The notes: generated by a model from the sequence alone, not told the origin. Numbered from the stretch's first letter, positions 34,845 to 45,500 are shown. The stretch: 64,000 nt of DNA from Nitrospira sp. (GCA_022843785.1 JALHMZ010000004.1:124001-188000); one strand, 5' to 3'. Program-made: numbers and translations.

Positions 34845-36689
34845 ATGCCACCGACAGTCCTGCTCAGTTGTGAATCCATTGATAAAAGCTTCGGCGTCAA
34901 GCCCCTGTTCAGTGACCTGTCAATCACGCTCAGCGATAACGATCAGGTCGGCCTCGTGGGCCCTAACGGGTCAGGCAAATCCACACTGCTCAAAATTTTG
35001 GCAGGGCTCGAAGAACCGGATTCCGGCACCAGATCGATCCGCAAACATGCGCGTATGGGGTATGTGCCGCAGGAACCGGTCTTCGCGAAAGTCCAGACGG
35101 TTGAGGGCGTTCTCGCACAGGTGCTCATCGATGACGGCCTCGACCCTCATGAGCATGGAGACCGGATCGCCAAAGCGCTCAGCATCGGCGAATTTCCAAA
35201 GACCGATCAACCGGTGGCCACGCTCTCCGGCGGATGGAAGAAGCGGCTTGCGATCGCCCGCGCCCTGTTGCCGGGACCGGACGTGTTGTTGATGGATGAA
35301 CCGACCAACCATCTGGACGTCGAGGGTATTCTCTGGCTCGAATCGCTGCTGAAAAGCGAAGTGCGCGCCTTTCTCGTTGTCAGCCACGATCGCCGTTTTC
35401 TCGAATCCGTCGCCTCACGCATGCTGGAGATCAATCGCCGCTACCCCAACGGCATCTTCGAGGCTAAAGGCAACTACAGCGCCTTTCTGGAACAACGAGA
35501 CGCAGCCCTCTCGGCTCAGGCCGACTACCAGGCATCCCTGGCCAATCGTGTGCGCAGGGAGGTCGAATGGCTCCGGCGCGGCCCCAAAGCCCGTACGACC
35601 AAAGCCAAATCGCGGATCGATTCAGCGGGGCGATTGATCGACGAATTGAGCGATATCGAAGCGCGGCGGGAACAGGGAACGGCGGGAATCGACTTCACCT
35701 CGTCCGGACGGCGCTCGAAGCAATTGGTTGTGGCCACAGAACTCGGCATGTCGTTGGGCGGCAAGCCGATTGTCCGCGATCTCGAGTTGTGCCTGGGGCC
35801 CGGCCAGCGGCTGGGAATCTTGGGCCCCAACGGAAGCGGAAAAACGACGGTGCTCAAGCTGTTGGCCGGAACGCTCGAGCAGGATACCGGCACCATCACG
35901 CGCGCAGATAAACTTCGCGTCATCACGTTCGAGCAACACCGTGATTCGCTGGACCAGCAGGCCACGCTCCGCCGCTCGCTCGCCCCCCATGGCGACGCCG
36001 TCGTGTACCAGGACCGGTCGGTGCATCTCGTCTCATGGGCCAAACGCTTTTTATTCAAACCCGAGCAATTGGATCTTCCGGTCTCTCGATTATCAGGCGG
36101 TGAACAAGCCCGCTTGCTCATCGCGCGGCTCATGCTCCAGCCGGCCGACCTCTTGATTCTGGACGAACCCACCAACGATCTCGATATCCCGACACTGGAT
36201 GTGCTCGAAGACAGCTTGATGGAGTTTCCCGGCGCGCTGGTGCTGGTCACCCATGACCGGTGGCTGCTAGATCGCGTCTCTACTATGCTGCTGGCCCTGG
36301 ACGGCAACGGCCGCGCCGAATGGTTCGCCGACTATGCACAATGGGAAGCGGCGCAAGCGCGGAATGAACAGGCCACTCGCCGGCCGGCGCAGAACCGCCC
36401 TGCCGGAACGAATGGCGAGACAACGGCACCCGCTCCGAAACGCAAGGGGTTGTCCTACCGGGAGCAAAAGGAGTGGGACACGATCGAGCAAAAGATCGCC
36501 AAGGCGGAGGCTACGGTAGCGACCTGCCAGGCTGCAGCCGTCGATCCCGCGATCGTAGCCGATGCCGAAGCGCTACGCACCCGCTACGCCGCACTCGAAG
36601 CGGCGCAGGCGGTTGTTGAGCAACTCTACGCACGATGGGCCGAGCTTGAAGAAAAACGAACGCCGTCTGCCGGCGTGTCGCAATCGTAG
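34845..36689 (+). CDS. uup: ABC-F family ATPase (Uup-like)
   Basis: A 614-aa soluble protein with two ABC domains in one chain and no membrane segment. Domain 1 has GPNGSGKSTLLKIL, LSGGWKKRLAIARAL and DVLLMDEPTNHLD. The interdomain linker covers about 240-280. Domain 2 has GPNGSGKTTVLKLL, LSGGEQARLLIARLM and LLILDEPTNDLD. The C-terminal basic/coiled extension (about 545-610, LSYREQKEWDTIEQKIAKAE) is the Uup-type DNA-binding coiled coil. Uup acts in ribosome-related translation control and transposon precise excision. Uup versus another ABC-F is decided by the tail. Confidence 0.88.
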   Translation: MPPTVLLSCESIDKSFGVKPLFSDLSITLSDNDQVGLVGPNGSGKSTLLKILAGLEEPDSGTRSIRKHARMGYVPQEPVFAKVQTVEGVLAQVLIDDGLDPHEHGDRIAKALSIGEFPKTDQPVATLSGGWKKRLAIARALLPGPDVLLMDEPTNHLDVEGILWLESLLKSEVRAFLVVSHDRRFLESVASRMLEINRRYPNGIFEAKGNYSAFLEQRDAALSAQADYQASLANRVRREVEWLRRGPKARTTKAKSRIDSAGRLIDELSDIEARREQGTAGIDFTSSGRRSKQLVVATELGMSLGGKPIVRDLELCLGPGQRLGILGPNGSGKTTVLKLLAGTLEQDTGTITRADKLRVITFEQHRDSLDQQATLRRSLAPHGDAVVYQDRSVHLVSWAKRFLFKPEQLDLPVSRLSGGEQARLLIARLMLQPADLLILDEPTNDLDIPTLDVLEDSLMEFPGALVLVTHDRWLLDRVSTMLLALDGNGRAEWFADYAQWEAAQARNEQATRRPAQNRPAGTNGETTAPAPKRKGLSYREQKEWDTIEQKIAKAEATVATCQAAAVDPAIVADAEALRTRYAALEAAQAVVEQLYARWAELEEKRTPSAGVSQS

Positions 36690-36725
36690 CCCGGCCATCG
36701 GCCGGCATCTCCGCGCGCCGGCCGG

Positions 36726-38141
36726 TCATTTCAACACACACACCCGTGACGGCCACAGCGACCCGGCGACCATGCCGGCTCCGGCCATCACAAATCCGAT
36801 AAGTTGGGGTGGCCAAACGGAATCGGGGATGGCGAATAATTCCATCGTGAGCCAGCCGGTCACGCCTGCGGCGATGGAGCAGAGGGCGCCTTGCGTCGTG
36901 GCGTGTTTCCAATAGAGTCCCGCAAACAGCGGGACAAACGCGGCGACCAGCGTCACCTCATACGTATTCACCACCAATTTATAGATCGTCGCATCCGACC
37001 AGAGTGCGATCGCCAATACCACCCCGGCAAACCCGACCAGCACAACCCGCATCAGACGCAAGAACTCGGAATCGTTTAACGGTCCGAGCATCGGCCTGAT
37101 GACGTTTTCGCTCAATGTCACCGACGGCGCCAACAACGTCGCGCTCGAACAACTCATGACCGCCGAGAGGACGGCCCCGAAAAATACCACCTGTGCCAGG
37201 ATCGGTGTATGCTGCAAAATCAACGTCGGCAACACCAATTGTGAATCCTGCTCCAACAACGCGCCGAACTTCACCGGATCTATCAGGGTGGCCGCATAGG
37301 CGAGAAACATCGGCACGAAACAGAACCCGAAGTAGAGCGTCCCGCCGAGCAGCGACCCGCGCACCGCCGTACGTTCGTTCTTCGCCGAGGTAATGCGTTG
37401 GAACACATCCTGTTGAGGAATCGATCCCAGCATCATCGTCATCCAGGCGCCGATGAAAGGAATCCAGGCCGTCAGTGAGGCCTGTGGAAAGAAGTCCAGT
37501 TTGCCGGCTACGGCCGCATGCTCAATTACCGTGCCCACACCGCCGGCCAGCCCGCTCACGACCGAGGAAATGTAGAGCAGCCCTCCCATGATCACGGAAA
37601 TCTGAACGAAATCCAAAATGGCCACAGAAAACATCCCGCCGAAGGTCGTGTACATGAGGACGATCGCCGCACCGATCACGATGCCAAGAGACTGGCTGAT
37701 CGCGCCATCAGTCACGGCATTGAGCACCAACCCCAGCACTTTGAACTGAGCTGCGACCCATCCGAAATAGGACACGACGACGGCGAGTGTGCAGAGCACT
37801 TCCACCCGACGGTCGAATCGTAGCCGGTAGTAGTCCCCCACCGTGAGAATATTCAGGCGGTACAACCGCCGCGCAAAGAACAGTCCTGCCAGAATGAGAC
37901 ACATGCTCGACCCGAACGGATCGGCAACAACGCCGCGCAATCCTTCTTTAACGAATGTCGCCGAGATGCCGAGCACGGCCTCGGCGCCGAACCAGGTCGA
38001 AAAAACCGTCGCTGTGACGATGGGCAAGGGCAAACTTCGCCCGGCCACGGCGAAATCCTTGGAGTTCTGCACACGGGTCGCGGCAAATAGCCCGATGCCG
38101 ACGGAGATAAGGAGATACAGGATGACAAAACTTAGCAACAT
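36726..38141 (-). CDS. Sodium:solute symporter family (SSS) transporter
   Basis: A 471-aa membrane protein with roughly 13 helices and the SSS fold: N-terminal LYLLISVGIGLFAATRV, then DFAVAGRSLPLPIVTATVFSTWFG, family signature region around MTMMLGSIPQQDVFQRITSAKNE (first part shown), and LSAVMSCSSATLLAPSVTLSENV. Substrates range over sugars, proline, pantothenate and acetate; nothing nearby identifies this one. It converges with the ABC-F gene 36 bp away. Confidence 0.9.
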   Translation of the reverse strand: MLLSFVILYLLISVGIGLFAATRVQNSKDFAVAGRSLPLPIVTATVFSTWFGAEAVLGISATFVKEGLRGVVADPFGSSMCLILAGLFFARRLYRLNILTVGDYYRLRFDRRVEVLCTLAVVVSYFGWVAAQFKVLGLVLNAVTDGAISQSLGIVIGAAIVLMYTTFGGMFSVAILDFVQISVIMGGLLYISSVVSGLAGGVGTVIEHAAVAGKLDFFPQASLTAWIPFIGAWMTMMLGSIPQQDVFQRITSAKNERTAVRGSLLGGTLYFGFCFVPMFLAYAATLIDPVKFGALLEQDSQLVLPTLILQHTPILAQVVFFGAVLSAVMSCSSATLLAPSVTLSENVIRPMLGPLNDSEFLRLMRVVLVGFAGVVLAIALWSDATIYKLVVNTYEVTLVAAFVPLFAGLYWKHATTQGALCSIAAGVTGWLTMELFAIPDSVWPPQLIGFVMAGAGMVAGSLWPSRVCVLK

Positions 38142-38204
38142 GCGGTTCCGCCCTAGCCCACATTATTCATGACAGTTCATCGCAAAATTACCTGGAGGCC
38201 TGTT

Positions 38205-38358
38205 CGCGTGAAGCGTATTTCGTGAAGCGTGAAGCGAAGGACGGAAAGAGTGAGTACCTCTTCTTTGTTTGCGAGATACGCTTCACGAGATACGAGCGGC
38301 GACAATTGGAACAGCGGATCGGCGATTGCAGTAGAAGTGTTCATGAATAATGCGGGCT
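38205..38358. repeat. Composite palindromic repeat with AATAATG tail, copy 2
   Basis: CGTGAAGCGTATTTCGTGAA and further GTGAAGCG words on the left face CGAGATACGCTTCACGAGAT (38273-38292) on the right. The tail AGCGGATCGGCGATTGC, AGAAG, then GAATAATGCGGGCT to 38357 matches 31686-31731. It lies upstream of the SSS transporter start. Confidence 0.7.
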
Positions 38359-38420
38359 CCTCACACTGGCGGGCGGATTCTAACGGGGCTTCGGGCAGGG
38401 AGCAATGGAGCAGTTGCATG

Positions 38421-38460
38421 AAAAACGCGAGGCTACAGCCCTTGAGAACCGTAGCCTCGC
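38421..38460 (-). terminator. Terminator of the charged secreted protein gene
   Basis: GCGAGGCTAC (38427-38436) pairs exactly with GTAGCCTCGC (38451-38460). On the minus strand the stem is followed by GTTTTT. It lies 26 bases after the stop at 38486. Confidence 0.85.
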
Positions 38461-38485
38461 TACATGGCGACGAATCGCTCACAGA

Positions 38486-38944
38486 TTAATGACGTCCCTG
38501 ACCTCCACGCTTCCGGTCCTTCTTCTCGTGATCGTCATCCTTGTCCTCGTCATCATCGCCGTCCTCATCGTGATCTTTTCCATTGTCATGCTTCCGGTCT
38601 TTCCGGTCGGCTTTTCGCTGTTCTTTCTCAGCTTTCCGCTCAGATTTCCGGCGCTCTTTTTCGGCTTTCCGCTCGGCCTTCCGGCGCTCCTTTTCAGCCT
38701 TTCGTTGTGACTTATCGCGGTGGCGATCACCTTTCATACGCTTCTCGCCTTCACCCTTCATCGCACCGGAGGGCTCATCTGGTATAGAAGGAGGCATAGG
38801 AGCGGGCGAAGTCGCAGGGACGGAAGCAGGTGGAACGGCTGGGGGCGGAACGGTGGGATCAGACCCCGGGACCTGCGCGAACGTGGAGACGCTGAAGGTC
38901 AAGGCCATCATCAGAGCAGACCATTGAATCGACACACGATACAT
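38486..38944 (-). CDS. Secreted Pro-rich and Lys/Arg/Asp-rich low-complexity protein
   Basis: A 152-aa protein with signal peptide (about 1-23, ending TFAQ), a Pro/Ala segment (PTVPPPAVPPASVPATSPAP, about 30-50), then a strongly charged tail. The basic part repeats RKAEKERRKAERKAEKERRK-like units (about 83-113), and the end is Asp-rich (HDEDGDDDEDKDDDHEKK) with a basic tip. The start is sound and a perfect terminator follows, so it is a real gene. The tail could be a long charged helix or bind polyanions or metal ions; no function is known. An equivalent antisense frame is open only because of the repeat. Confidence 0.75.
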   Translation of the reverse strand: MYRVSIQWSALMMALTFSVSTFAQVPGSDPTVPPPAVPPASVPATSPAPMPPSIPDEPSGAMKGEGEKRMKGDRHRDKSQRKAEKERRKAERKAEKERRKSERKAEKEQRKADRKDRKHDNGKDHDEDGDDDEDKDDDHEKKDRKRGGQGRH

Positions 38945-39225
38945 ACAACGTCCTCCTCTATAGTTAATATGAACTTCTAGGGTACGTGCCCTCTATTTTC
39001 TACAATTGCCGAGTAGCCGCAAGTATTCTTGCATTCTCTTCCGTCGTCTTTTCAAGACGACTTCACACGATTAACGGTTGGTGGTGACAATAGAGGCATC
39101 ACGCCTCCTCATTTCAGGCAGATTCGAGAAGAGCCTTGCATGGGAAATTGATCGTGAAGGAAGGGTCAGTCGAGTATCAGTGGACGGCGTCGGAAGCGAT
39201 CACCCTAGTCAACACCGACAGCGGC

Positions 39226-39663
39226 CTAGAAAGCCCAGTATCGGGAAGGTCCAAACATCAGCCGGCATCCTACGAGAAAGAGTTCCCCACGGGACTCGAC
39301 AGGCACAGGTTTCGTCCATTGCACTTCGTACAGATTCAGCGACCGGCGCCAGTTGGATTCGGGAACATGAACTTCGAGAAGCTGTTGCTTGTGGGGTAGC
39401 GAGCCCATGAATAAGAGAATGCCGTGCGGGCTTCTATTGAGGCTATAGGCTTCCCCCTGCTGGATCGTAACCCCTGCCTCGTCTATCGCTTCGCAGAACT
39501 CATACGTGCAGACTCTCTGTTCCGCGACCCTGTCTTCTCGCCGACGAGTTGGAAACGGAGTGGCGACAGGCCCGCTCGACATCCCCAGCCGAAGTCCGGC
39601 TTGCACATACTCCGCAACATAGGAGTGAGATGTATGAACAACCTCGCGAGTTCCAATCCTCAT
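39226..39663 (-). CDS. PilZ-like domain protein 1
   Basis: A 145-aa protein. RRREDR at about 41-46 followed by SLNRSPHGILLFM (N-x-S-x-x-G) at about 74-86 is the RxxxR ... (D/N)xSxxG pattern of c-di-GMP-binding PilZ domains. LYEVQWTKPVPVESRGELFLVGCRLMF forms the closing strands. ATG 39663 has GGAGG seven bases upstream. It has a paralogue 500 bp away on the same strand. PilZ assignment is by motif only and some ligand positions differ, so binding is not certain. Confidence 0.65.
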   Translation of the reverse strand: MRIGTREVVHTSHSYVAEYVQAGLRLGMSSGPVATPFPTRRREDRVAEQRVCTYEFCEAIDEAGVTIQQGEAYSLNRSPHGILLFMGSLPHKQQLLEVHVPESNWRRSLNLYEVQWTKPVPVESRGELFLVGCRLMFGPSRYWAF

Positions 39664-40162
39664 GGGCCAACCTCCGGTTAGAAGGGCGAAGATTCAGATT
39701 CCTCTTGCAAGCAGATAAGGGAGCAAGTGTTATGCCGATTGGACGAACACCTCTCCTTGTATCAAATTCCTCATGATTTCATTTGGATCCTATTACAGCT
39801 GAGCAACTACATCATCTCAGCACTGTGAAGGTTGCCAGCCCCATCCCTATCGCTTAACCACACACATCTTAATGATTTATCAGATAATTTGCAATTGTAC
39901 TTACGAACCTACAAAAAGAATGGCGCGGCCTTCACTGAAACAGCTATCGGTAGGCTACTGTGCCGAGCAGAGAGACGTGGCGCAAGTCTGAATCAGACGG
40001 CAGGGGTCCGCACATGTTCGCGTCTGAATCCAAGACCAATTAGTCTGGCTGGAAGCCGACGAAGAAACGGGAAGCGAGCGATCAATCGGACCGCCGTGGC
40101 AAGCACAGGCTGGGCCGAACGAAAGGGAACTCAACGCTGGAATCGATGAGGCAGGAGAAACA
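39664..40162. other. 499-base gene-free stretch between PilZ-like genes
   Basis: A locally AT-rich region (especially 39760-39930) between the two PilZ-like genes. It probably carries the promoter of the first PilZ-like gene. Open frames on the plus strand here start at poor codons without ribosome sites, and I see no repeat or RNA. Confidence 0.5.
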
Positions 40163-40537
40163 CTATCGTGACATGGCCGTGGTGAGCCGGCCCCCGACCA
40201 GAAACTGGTCGCCATCGGAGTCGATCGATAATGCTCGTACCCAACATACTTCATACACCATCGTGGACCGATGCCATCCAAGTTGCGGATTAGACAAAAC
40301 AATCAATTGCCGGGCATGCGGCGATTCTCTCATCAAGAGAAGGATACCGTGTGCGCTTCGGTTAATGCTAAGTAACCTGCCTTCCACAACCGCTTCGGCC
40401 CCATCAAGGGGCGATTCATATAGCTCGTACGTGTACCAATGACGATCCTCGACCCGCGCTTCCTGGCGACGATTGGAGAACGATGCGTCACAATCCAATC
40501 GTGCTGGTGGTTCCATTTCATTGAGACGACTTGCCAT
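40163..40537 (-). CDS. PilZ-like domain protein 2
   Basis: A 124-aa paralogue of the protein at 39226-39663. RRQEAR at about 23-28, [13 protein letters not shown] near 58-70 and [25 protein letters not shown] align along the whole domain. AGGGA precedes ATG 40537. The pair arose by tandem duplication and has since diverged; both keep the Arg motif and the NRSxHG turn. Confidence 0.6.
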   Translation of the reverse strand: MASRLNEMEPPARLDCDASFSNRRQEARVEDRHWYTYELYESPLDGAEAVVEGRLLSINRSAHGILLLMRESPHARQLIVLSNPQLGWHRSTMVYEVCWVRALSIDSDGDQFLVGGRLTTAMSR

Positions 40538-40722
40538 AGTTCCCTGCCAGGACTCAAGGTTGCCGATAACTTAGGGTATCGTTTGAGGGCAAGAGCCATG
40601 CCGATACGGTTCGCACTTTTCATGGGTAATACGGTACCTTTTGAATTGAACGAACTGTAGGAGTGAAGGGAAATACCTACTTCAACCTCAAGCCGCTCGC
40701 TTATGGTGCAGTGAGACACCGC

Positions 40723-41313
40723 TCACTGACGGAATGATCGAAAACAATCCGCCATGTGGTCATCGATTAGACCGACGGCCTGCATGTAGGCATAGACAAT
40801 CGTGCTGCCGACGAACCGAAACCCTCGCCGCTTGAGGTCCTTGGATAACGTATCGCTCACGGGGTTGGCGGCCGGAACGTCTGTCATCCGCTTCCAACGA
40901 TGGACGATGGGCTCCCCCGCCACAAACGACCACACATAGGCGTCGAAAGACCCGAACTCTCGTTGGACGGCCAGAAACGCCTTGGCGTTCGTGACCGCCG
41001 CATCGATCTTGAGCCGGTTCCGAACAATAGCCGGATTCTGCAGCAGTTCGGCCTTGGTCTTGGCCGTGAACCGCGCCACTTTCTTCGGATCGAATCCGGC
41101 AAAAGCCTTTCGGTAGCCCTCGCGCTTCCGCAAGATCGTGTCCCACGTCAGCCCGGCTTGCGCGCCTTCAAGCAACAGCATCTCGAAATGCTTCCGATCA
41201 CGGTGCACAGGCGTGCCCCACTCCCGATCGTGATAACGGATCATGTGCGGCTTGTCGCCGACCCATGCACAACGGATCAGAATGGCTGTCGGTTGTGTGG
41301 ATGCCCTCGGCAT
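40723..41313 (-). CDS. tag: DNA-3-methyladenine glycosylase I
   Basis: Tag excises 3-methyladenine from alkylated DNA. The protein is 196 aa from ATG 41313, with GAAGGA upstream. Motifs: RCAWVG and YHDREWGTPVHRDRKHFEML at the N-terminus, LEGAQAGLTWDTILRKREGYR, and the C-terminal zinc-binding part GFRFVGSTIVYAYMQAVGLIDDH ending DHMADCF. Cys and His positions of the zinc snap are retained. Confidence 0.94.
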   Translation of the reverse strand: MPRASTQPTAILIRCAWVGDKPHMIRYHDREWGTPVHRDRKHFEMLLLEGAQAGLTWDTILRKREGYRKAFAGFDPKKVARFTAKTKAELLQNPAIVRNRLKIDAAVTNAKAFLAVQREFGSFDAYVWSFVAGEPIVHRWKRMTDVPAANPVSDTLSKDLKRRGFRFVGSTIVYAYMQAVGLIDDHMADCFRSFRQ

Positions 41314-41456
41314 AGACAGTTCCTTCTCTAGAGCTATGGAGCCCAAGAATTTGATAACATGACCTGGCGTACTCGTTCCAGTGTCCGGCTACGCCCGATG
41401 CAATTGATGCTGTCGCAACCAGGGTCTCCCTTGTCACACACTTCGCGGTGTTTCAT

Positions 41457-42584
41457 ATGAATCGTCAGAATCGGCTCGGATCGGTCTTTCTGGTCTTGTT
41501 CGTACTTCTGATAGGCCTCGGTCTTGCCGCATGGAAATACGAATCCGTCCAAGGCGAGCAGGCAGCCTCGTCTCATCAGCCTGAACCAATGGAGTCGGTG
41601 ACCGTCGCCGTCGCGCGGGCAATCGACCATCGCCAGACCACGACGTCAATCGGAACGGTGCTTGCGTTGCGTTCGATCACACTGAAGAACGAACTGGCCG
41701 GGACAGTCCGCGAAGTTCACTTGACGCCCGGGCGGATCGTCGAGGCAGGGACACTATTGGTCGCCCTTGACGTGTCCGTCGAGGAAGCCGACCTCCAGGC
41801 CCAAGAGGCGCAGGTCGCACTCGCCAAGACCGTCCTCGATCGCAGGCAGAGTCTCAACCAGGAACTCGCCACCACTCAGGAAGAAGTCGATCGGGCACGC
41901 GCAGATCTGGATGTAGCCCAAGCCCAGATTGTCCGCACCAACGCGCTCATTGCTAAAAAGACCATCCGTGCTCCATTCCGTGTGAGGATCGGCATCGCAG
42001 ATGTCCATCCCGGCCAGTATCTGGACGAGGGCACGCTCCTGACGACGCTGCAGGGCGTCGGTGATGCAGTCCATGTCGATTTCTCCGTCGCCCAACAGAT
42101 TGCCGCAGGCTTACACGTCGGCGAAGTCGTGGAGGTCTTTGCGGCCGGTGATTCCCCGGCGGTCCCGGCAAAGATCATCGCGCTCGATTCACGGGTCGAC
42201 CCGACGACCAGGAATGCAATGGTCCGCGCCAGGATCGAAGGGACCCGTCATATCCCGACACCCGGCGCATCGGTACGCGTGCGCGTGCCGGTCGGCTTAT
42301 CTCAAACAGTCCTTGCCATCCCGGTCAGCGCCCTGCGCAAGGGACCGGGGGGAGACCAGGTGTTCGTCATTGTCACAGACAAAGACGGCCGGACGAGAGC
42401 CCAGAGCCGTCAGGTCCAAAGCGGCTCCATGTTCGGCGATGAGATTGTGATCCACAGCGGACTGGCGGTCGGCGAACAGATCGCCGTGCTCGGCTCCTTT
42501 AAGCTTCGCGATGGAGTCCTCGTTGCCATTGCAGGCGCTGCAGAGCACTCGACACAAACGCATCATCCAACCGCCACACCCTAA
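41457..42584 (+). CDS. RND efflux periplasmic adaptor (membrane fusion protein)
   Basis: A 375-aa HlyD/AcrA-family adaptor with one N-terminal hydrophobic anchor (GSVFLVLFVLLIGLGLAAW), a lipoyl-like half (TVREVHLTPGRIVEAGTLLVALD), a coiled-coil hairpin (about 105-150), second lipoyl half (KKTIRAPFRVRIGIADVHPG) and beta-barrel/MPD regions. The pump gene follows four bases after its stop. Start could also be GTG 41448. Confidence 0.92.
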   Translation: MNRQNRLGSVFLVLFVLLIGLGLAAWKYESVQGEQAASSHQPEPMESVTVAVARAIDHRQTTTSIGTVLALRSITLKNELAGTVREVHLTPGRIVEAGTLLVALDVSVEEADLQAQEAQVALAKTVLDRRQSLNQELATTQEEVDRARADLDVAQAQIVRTNALIAKKTIRAPFRVRIGIADVHPGQYLDEGTLLTTLQGVGDAVHVDFSVAQQIAAGLHVGEVVEVFAAGDSPAVPAKIIALDSRVDPTTRNAMVRARIEGTRHIPTPGASVRVRVPVGLSQTVLAIPVSALRKGPGGDQVFVIVTDKDGRTRAQSRQVQSGSMFGDEIVIHSGLAVGEQIAVLGSFKLRDGVLVAIAGAAEHSTQTHHPTATP

Positions 42585-42588
42585 GCCC

Positions 42589-45500
42589 ATGGCCATGCCG
42601 CAGGACACAACCCGGACATCGTTCCCCGATGTCTTCATCAAACATCCGGTCCTGGCCATCGTCGTCAATCTCGTCATTCTGCTCGCGGGATGGCGGGCCA
42701 TGACGGCACTGCCGGTACAGCAATATCCCACAATTGAAAACTCCATGGTGGTCATTACGACCATCTACTACGGAGGCAGCGCGGAAACGATTCGAGGCTT
42801 CATTAGTACCCCGATCGAACGGGTGGTCTCCGCCATCAGCGGTGTCGATTACGTGGAGTCCACCAGCCGTTCCGGCGTCAGTACCGTCACCATCCACTTG
42901 AAGTTGAATCACAACAGCACGGCGGCCTTAGCGGAGGTCACCGCCCGGTTGCAACAGGTGAAGTCGGAACTTCCACCGGAGGCCGAACCCTCCTCTATTG
43001 AAATCCAACGGGCGGATCGCCCCTACGCCTCGTTCTATCTCAGCTTCAGTTCACACGAACGTACGGTCCCGGCCGTCACGGACTGGCTCTTGCGCACGTT
43101 GCAGCCTCAACTCTCCACATTGCCCGGTGTCCAGCGGGTGACCTTCGAGGGCGACCGGCAAATCGCCATGCGCGTCTGGATCGATCCGGACCGCCTGGCC
43201 TCGCTCAATCTCTCACCCGGCGATGTCCAGGGTGCGCTTCGGCGAAACAATTATTTGGCAGCGGTCGGACGCACGAAAGGCAATCTCGTTCAGGTCAACC
43301 TCCTGGCCAATACGGATCTTCGCTCGACCGGTGAGTTCGAGGAACTGATCGTGGCCGACCGTGGCGGCGCCATTGTGAGACTCAAGGACGTGGCCCGGAT
43401 TGAGCGGGACGCTGAAGAAGCGAACATGATCGCCAAGTATGACGAGACCGAAGGCGTCTACCTCGGCATCTGGGCAGTACCCGGCGTGAACGAAATCGAT
43501 GTCGGACACCGGCTGCGTGATGAGATCGATCGGATCCGGCCGACCCTGCCGAGCGATATCGATATGAAACTCGTCTGGGACAGCACGATGTTCATCCGGA
43601 ACGCGCTGACGGAGATTACCAAGACGTTGGCGGAAACAATTCTGATCGTTGCGCTCGTCGTGTTCCTGTTCATGGGCTCAGTCCGCACCGCCCTCGTCCC
43701 GCTGGTCGCCATACCGGTATCGTTAGTCGGCACCGCCCTCTTCATGGCCGCGTTTGGCTTCAGCCTCAATCTCCTGACACTGCTCGCCATCGTGCTGTCG
43801 GTCGGCTTAGTCGTGGACGACGCCATCGTCGTCGTTGAGAACGTGGAACGGCATGTCCGCATGGGCCAGTCTCGGATCGAGGCGGCCCAAGCCGCCGCCC
43901 GTGAGCTCCTTGGTCCGATCATCGCGATGACGATTACACTCGCCACCGTCTACGCTCCCATCGGGTTCCAAGGCGGGCTGACCGGTTCCTTATTCCTCGA
44001 ATTCGCCATGACACTCGCCGTCTCCGTCGTCCTGTCAGGAATCGTGGCCATCACGCTGTCGCCGGTCATGAGCTCCCGATTTGTTCATCCCCAAGGCAAA
44101 GAAGGCCGCTTGACCACGTTTGTCAACCGACGGTTTGAAGAAGCGCGAGGGATTTACGCCAGGCTGCTCGACGCTGCCCTCACCATACGCTGGGGCATCG
44201 TGGCGGCCGCCTTCTTCATTGTGATCGCCTCCTGGCCGCTCTATCACTTCTCCCGTCAGGAGCTGGCTCCCGTCGAGGATCAGAACCACATCAGCCTCTT
44301 CTTCGAAGCGTCACCGGACTCTACAGTCCAAGCCACCAATCAGCAACATCTCCAGATCGTCAAAGCGATCACGGCCATTCCGGAAACCGACTACACCTGG
44401 TCGCTCACCACCGCATGGGGCGGCTTCGGTGGAGTAGTTGCGAAGGATTGGCATGATCGGGTGCGCTCCACCGAAGAGATGTACGACGACGTCTACGGCG
44501 CCGTGTTGCAAGTGCCTGGGCTTCGGGTGTTCCCACGGCTGGACCCACCCCTCCCCACACCGGGCCAATACGATGTGGAGCTGATCCTCCAGAGTGACGT
44601 GCCGGCTGAACAGATGCTTGAAACTGTCTGGGCCGTGCTGGGGGCCGGCTGGCAAAGCGGCAAATTTCTCTACGTGGATACGGACCTCAAGATCGACCTC
44701 CCCCAAGCCCGGGTTGTCTTAGATCGTGAGCGGCTGGCCGACTTGGGACTTGACCTCGCGGGAGTCGGCCGCGAGCTGGGCACGATGCTCGGCGGGGCCT
44801 ACGTCAACCGGTTCAACTATTTCGACCGCAGCTATAAAGTCATCCCGCAACTGGGCGACAAGGACCGTGCGACGGTCGATCCGTTGCTGGATTTGAAGAT
44901 CAAAACGCCGGGCGGCCAATTGGTGCCGGTGTCCACCTTTACCCACATCGAAACGAGCACCGCGCCGCGTACCTTGAATCGCTTCCAACAGCGCAATGCC
45001 GTCCGCATCTTCGGAGGCATGAAACCAGGCTTTACAAAGGAGGAAGGGCTCCGTGTGCTCGAAACCGCCGCGACATCGAACGGTCCGCGCGTGGTTATGG
45101 ACTATGCCGGCGAGTCCCGGCAACTGCGTCAAGAGGGAGCCGCGCTCACCGTGACACTGGGCTTTGCCGTCGTCCTGATTTATTTGGTGCTGGCCGCCCA
45201 GTTCAAAAGTTTCCGCGATCCGTTGATCGTCCTCATCGGCTCGGTTCCGTTGGCCATCTCCGGTGCGCTCGTTGTCAGTTTCCTCGACCTCACCACCATC
45301 AATATTTATTCACAAGTGGGCCTGATTACGCTCGTCGGGCTGATTGCAAAGAACGGCATTCTCATCGTGGAGTTCGCCAACAAACTACAAGCCAGCGGTC
45401 TTTCCCGCATGGCCGCGGCTCGTGAAGCCTCATTAACCAGATTGCGGCCGGTCCTGATGACGTCAGCCGCCACGGTCTTTGGACATCTCCCGTTGGTCTT

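Noticed and set aside
38229..38489. Plus-strand frame through the composite repeat upstream of the charged protein
   Set aside because: The frame is repeat sequence without a start site or domain.
39832..40149. Plus-strand frame in the gap between PilZ-like genes
   Set aside because: Begins with TTG without ribosome site, and its content is uneven and unlike a folded protein.
40333..40719. Minus-strand frame overlapping the second PilZ-like gene
   Set aside because: Most of it is another frame of the PilZ-like gene; it may include a decayed N-terminal extension but I cannot prove it.
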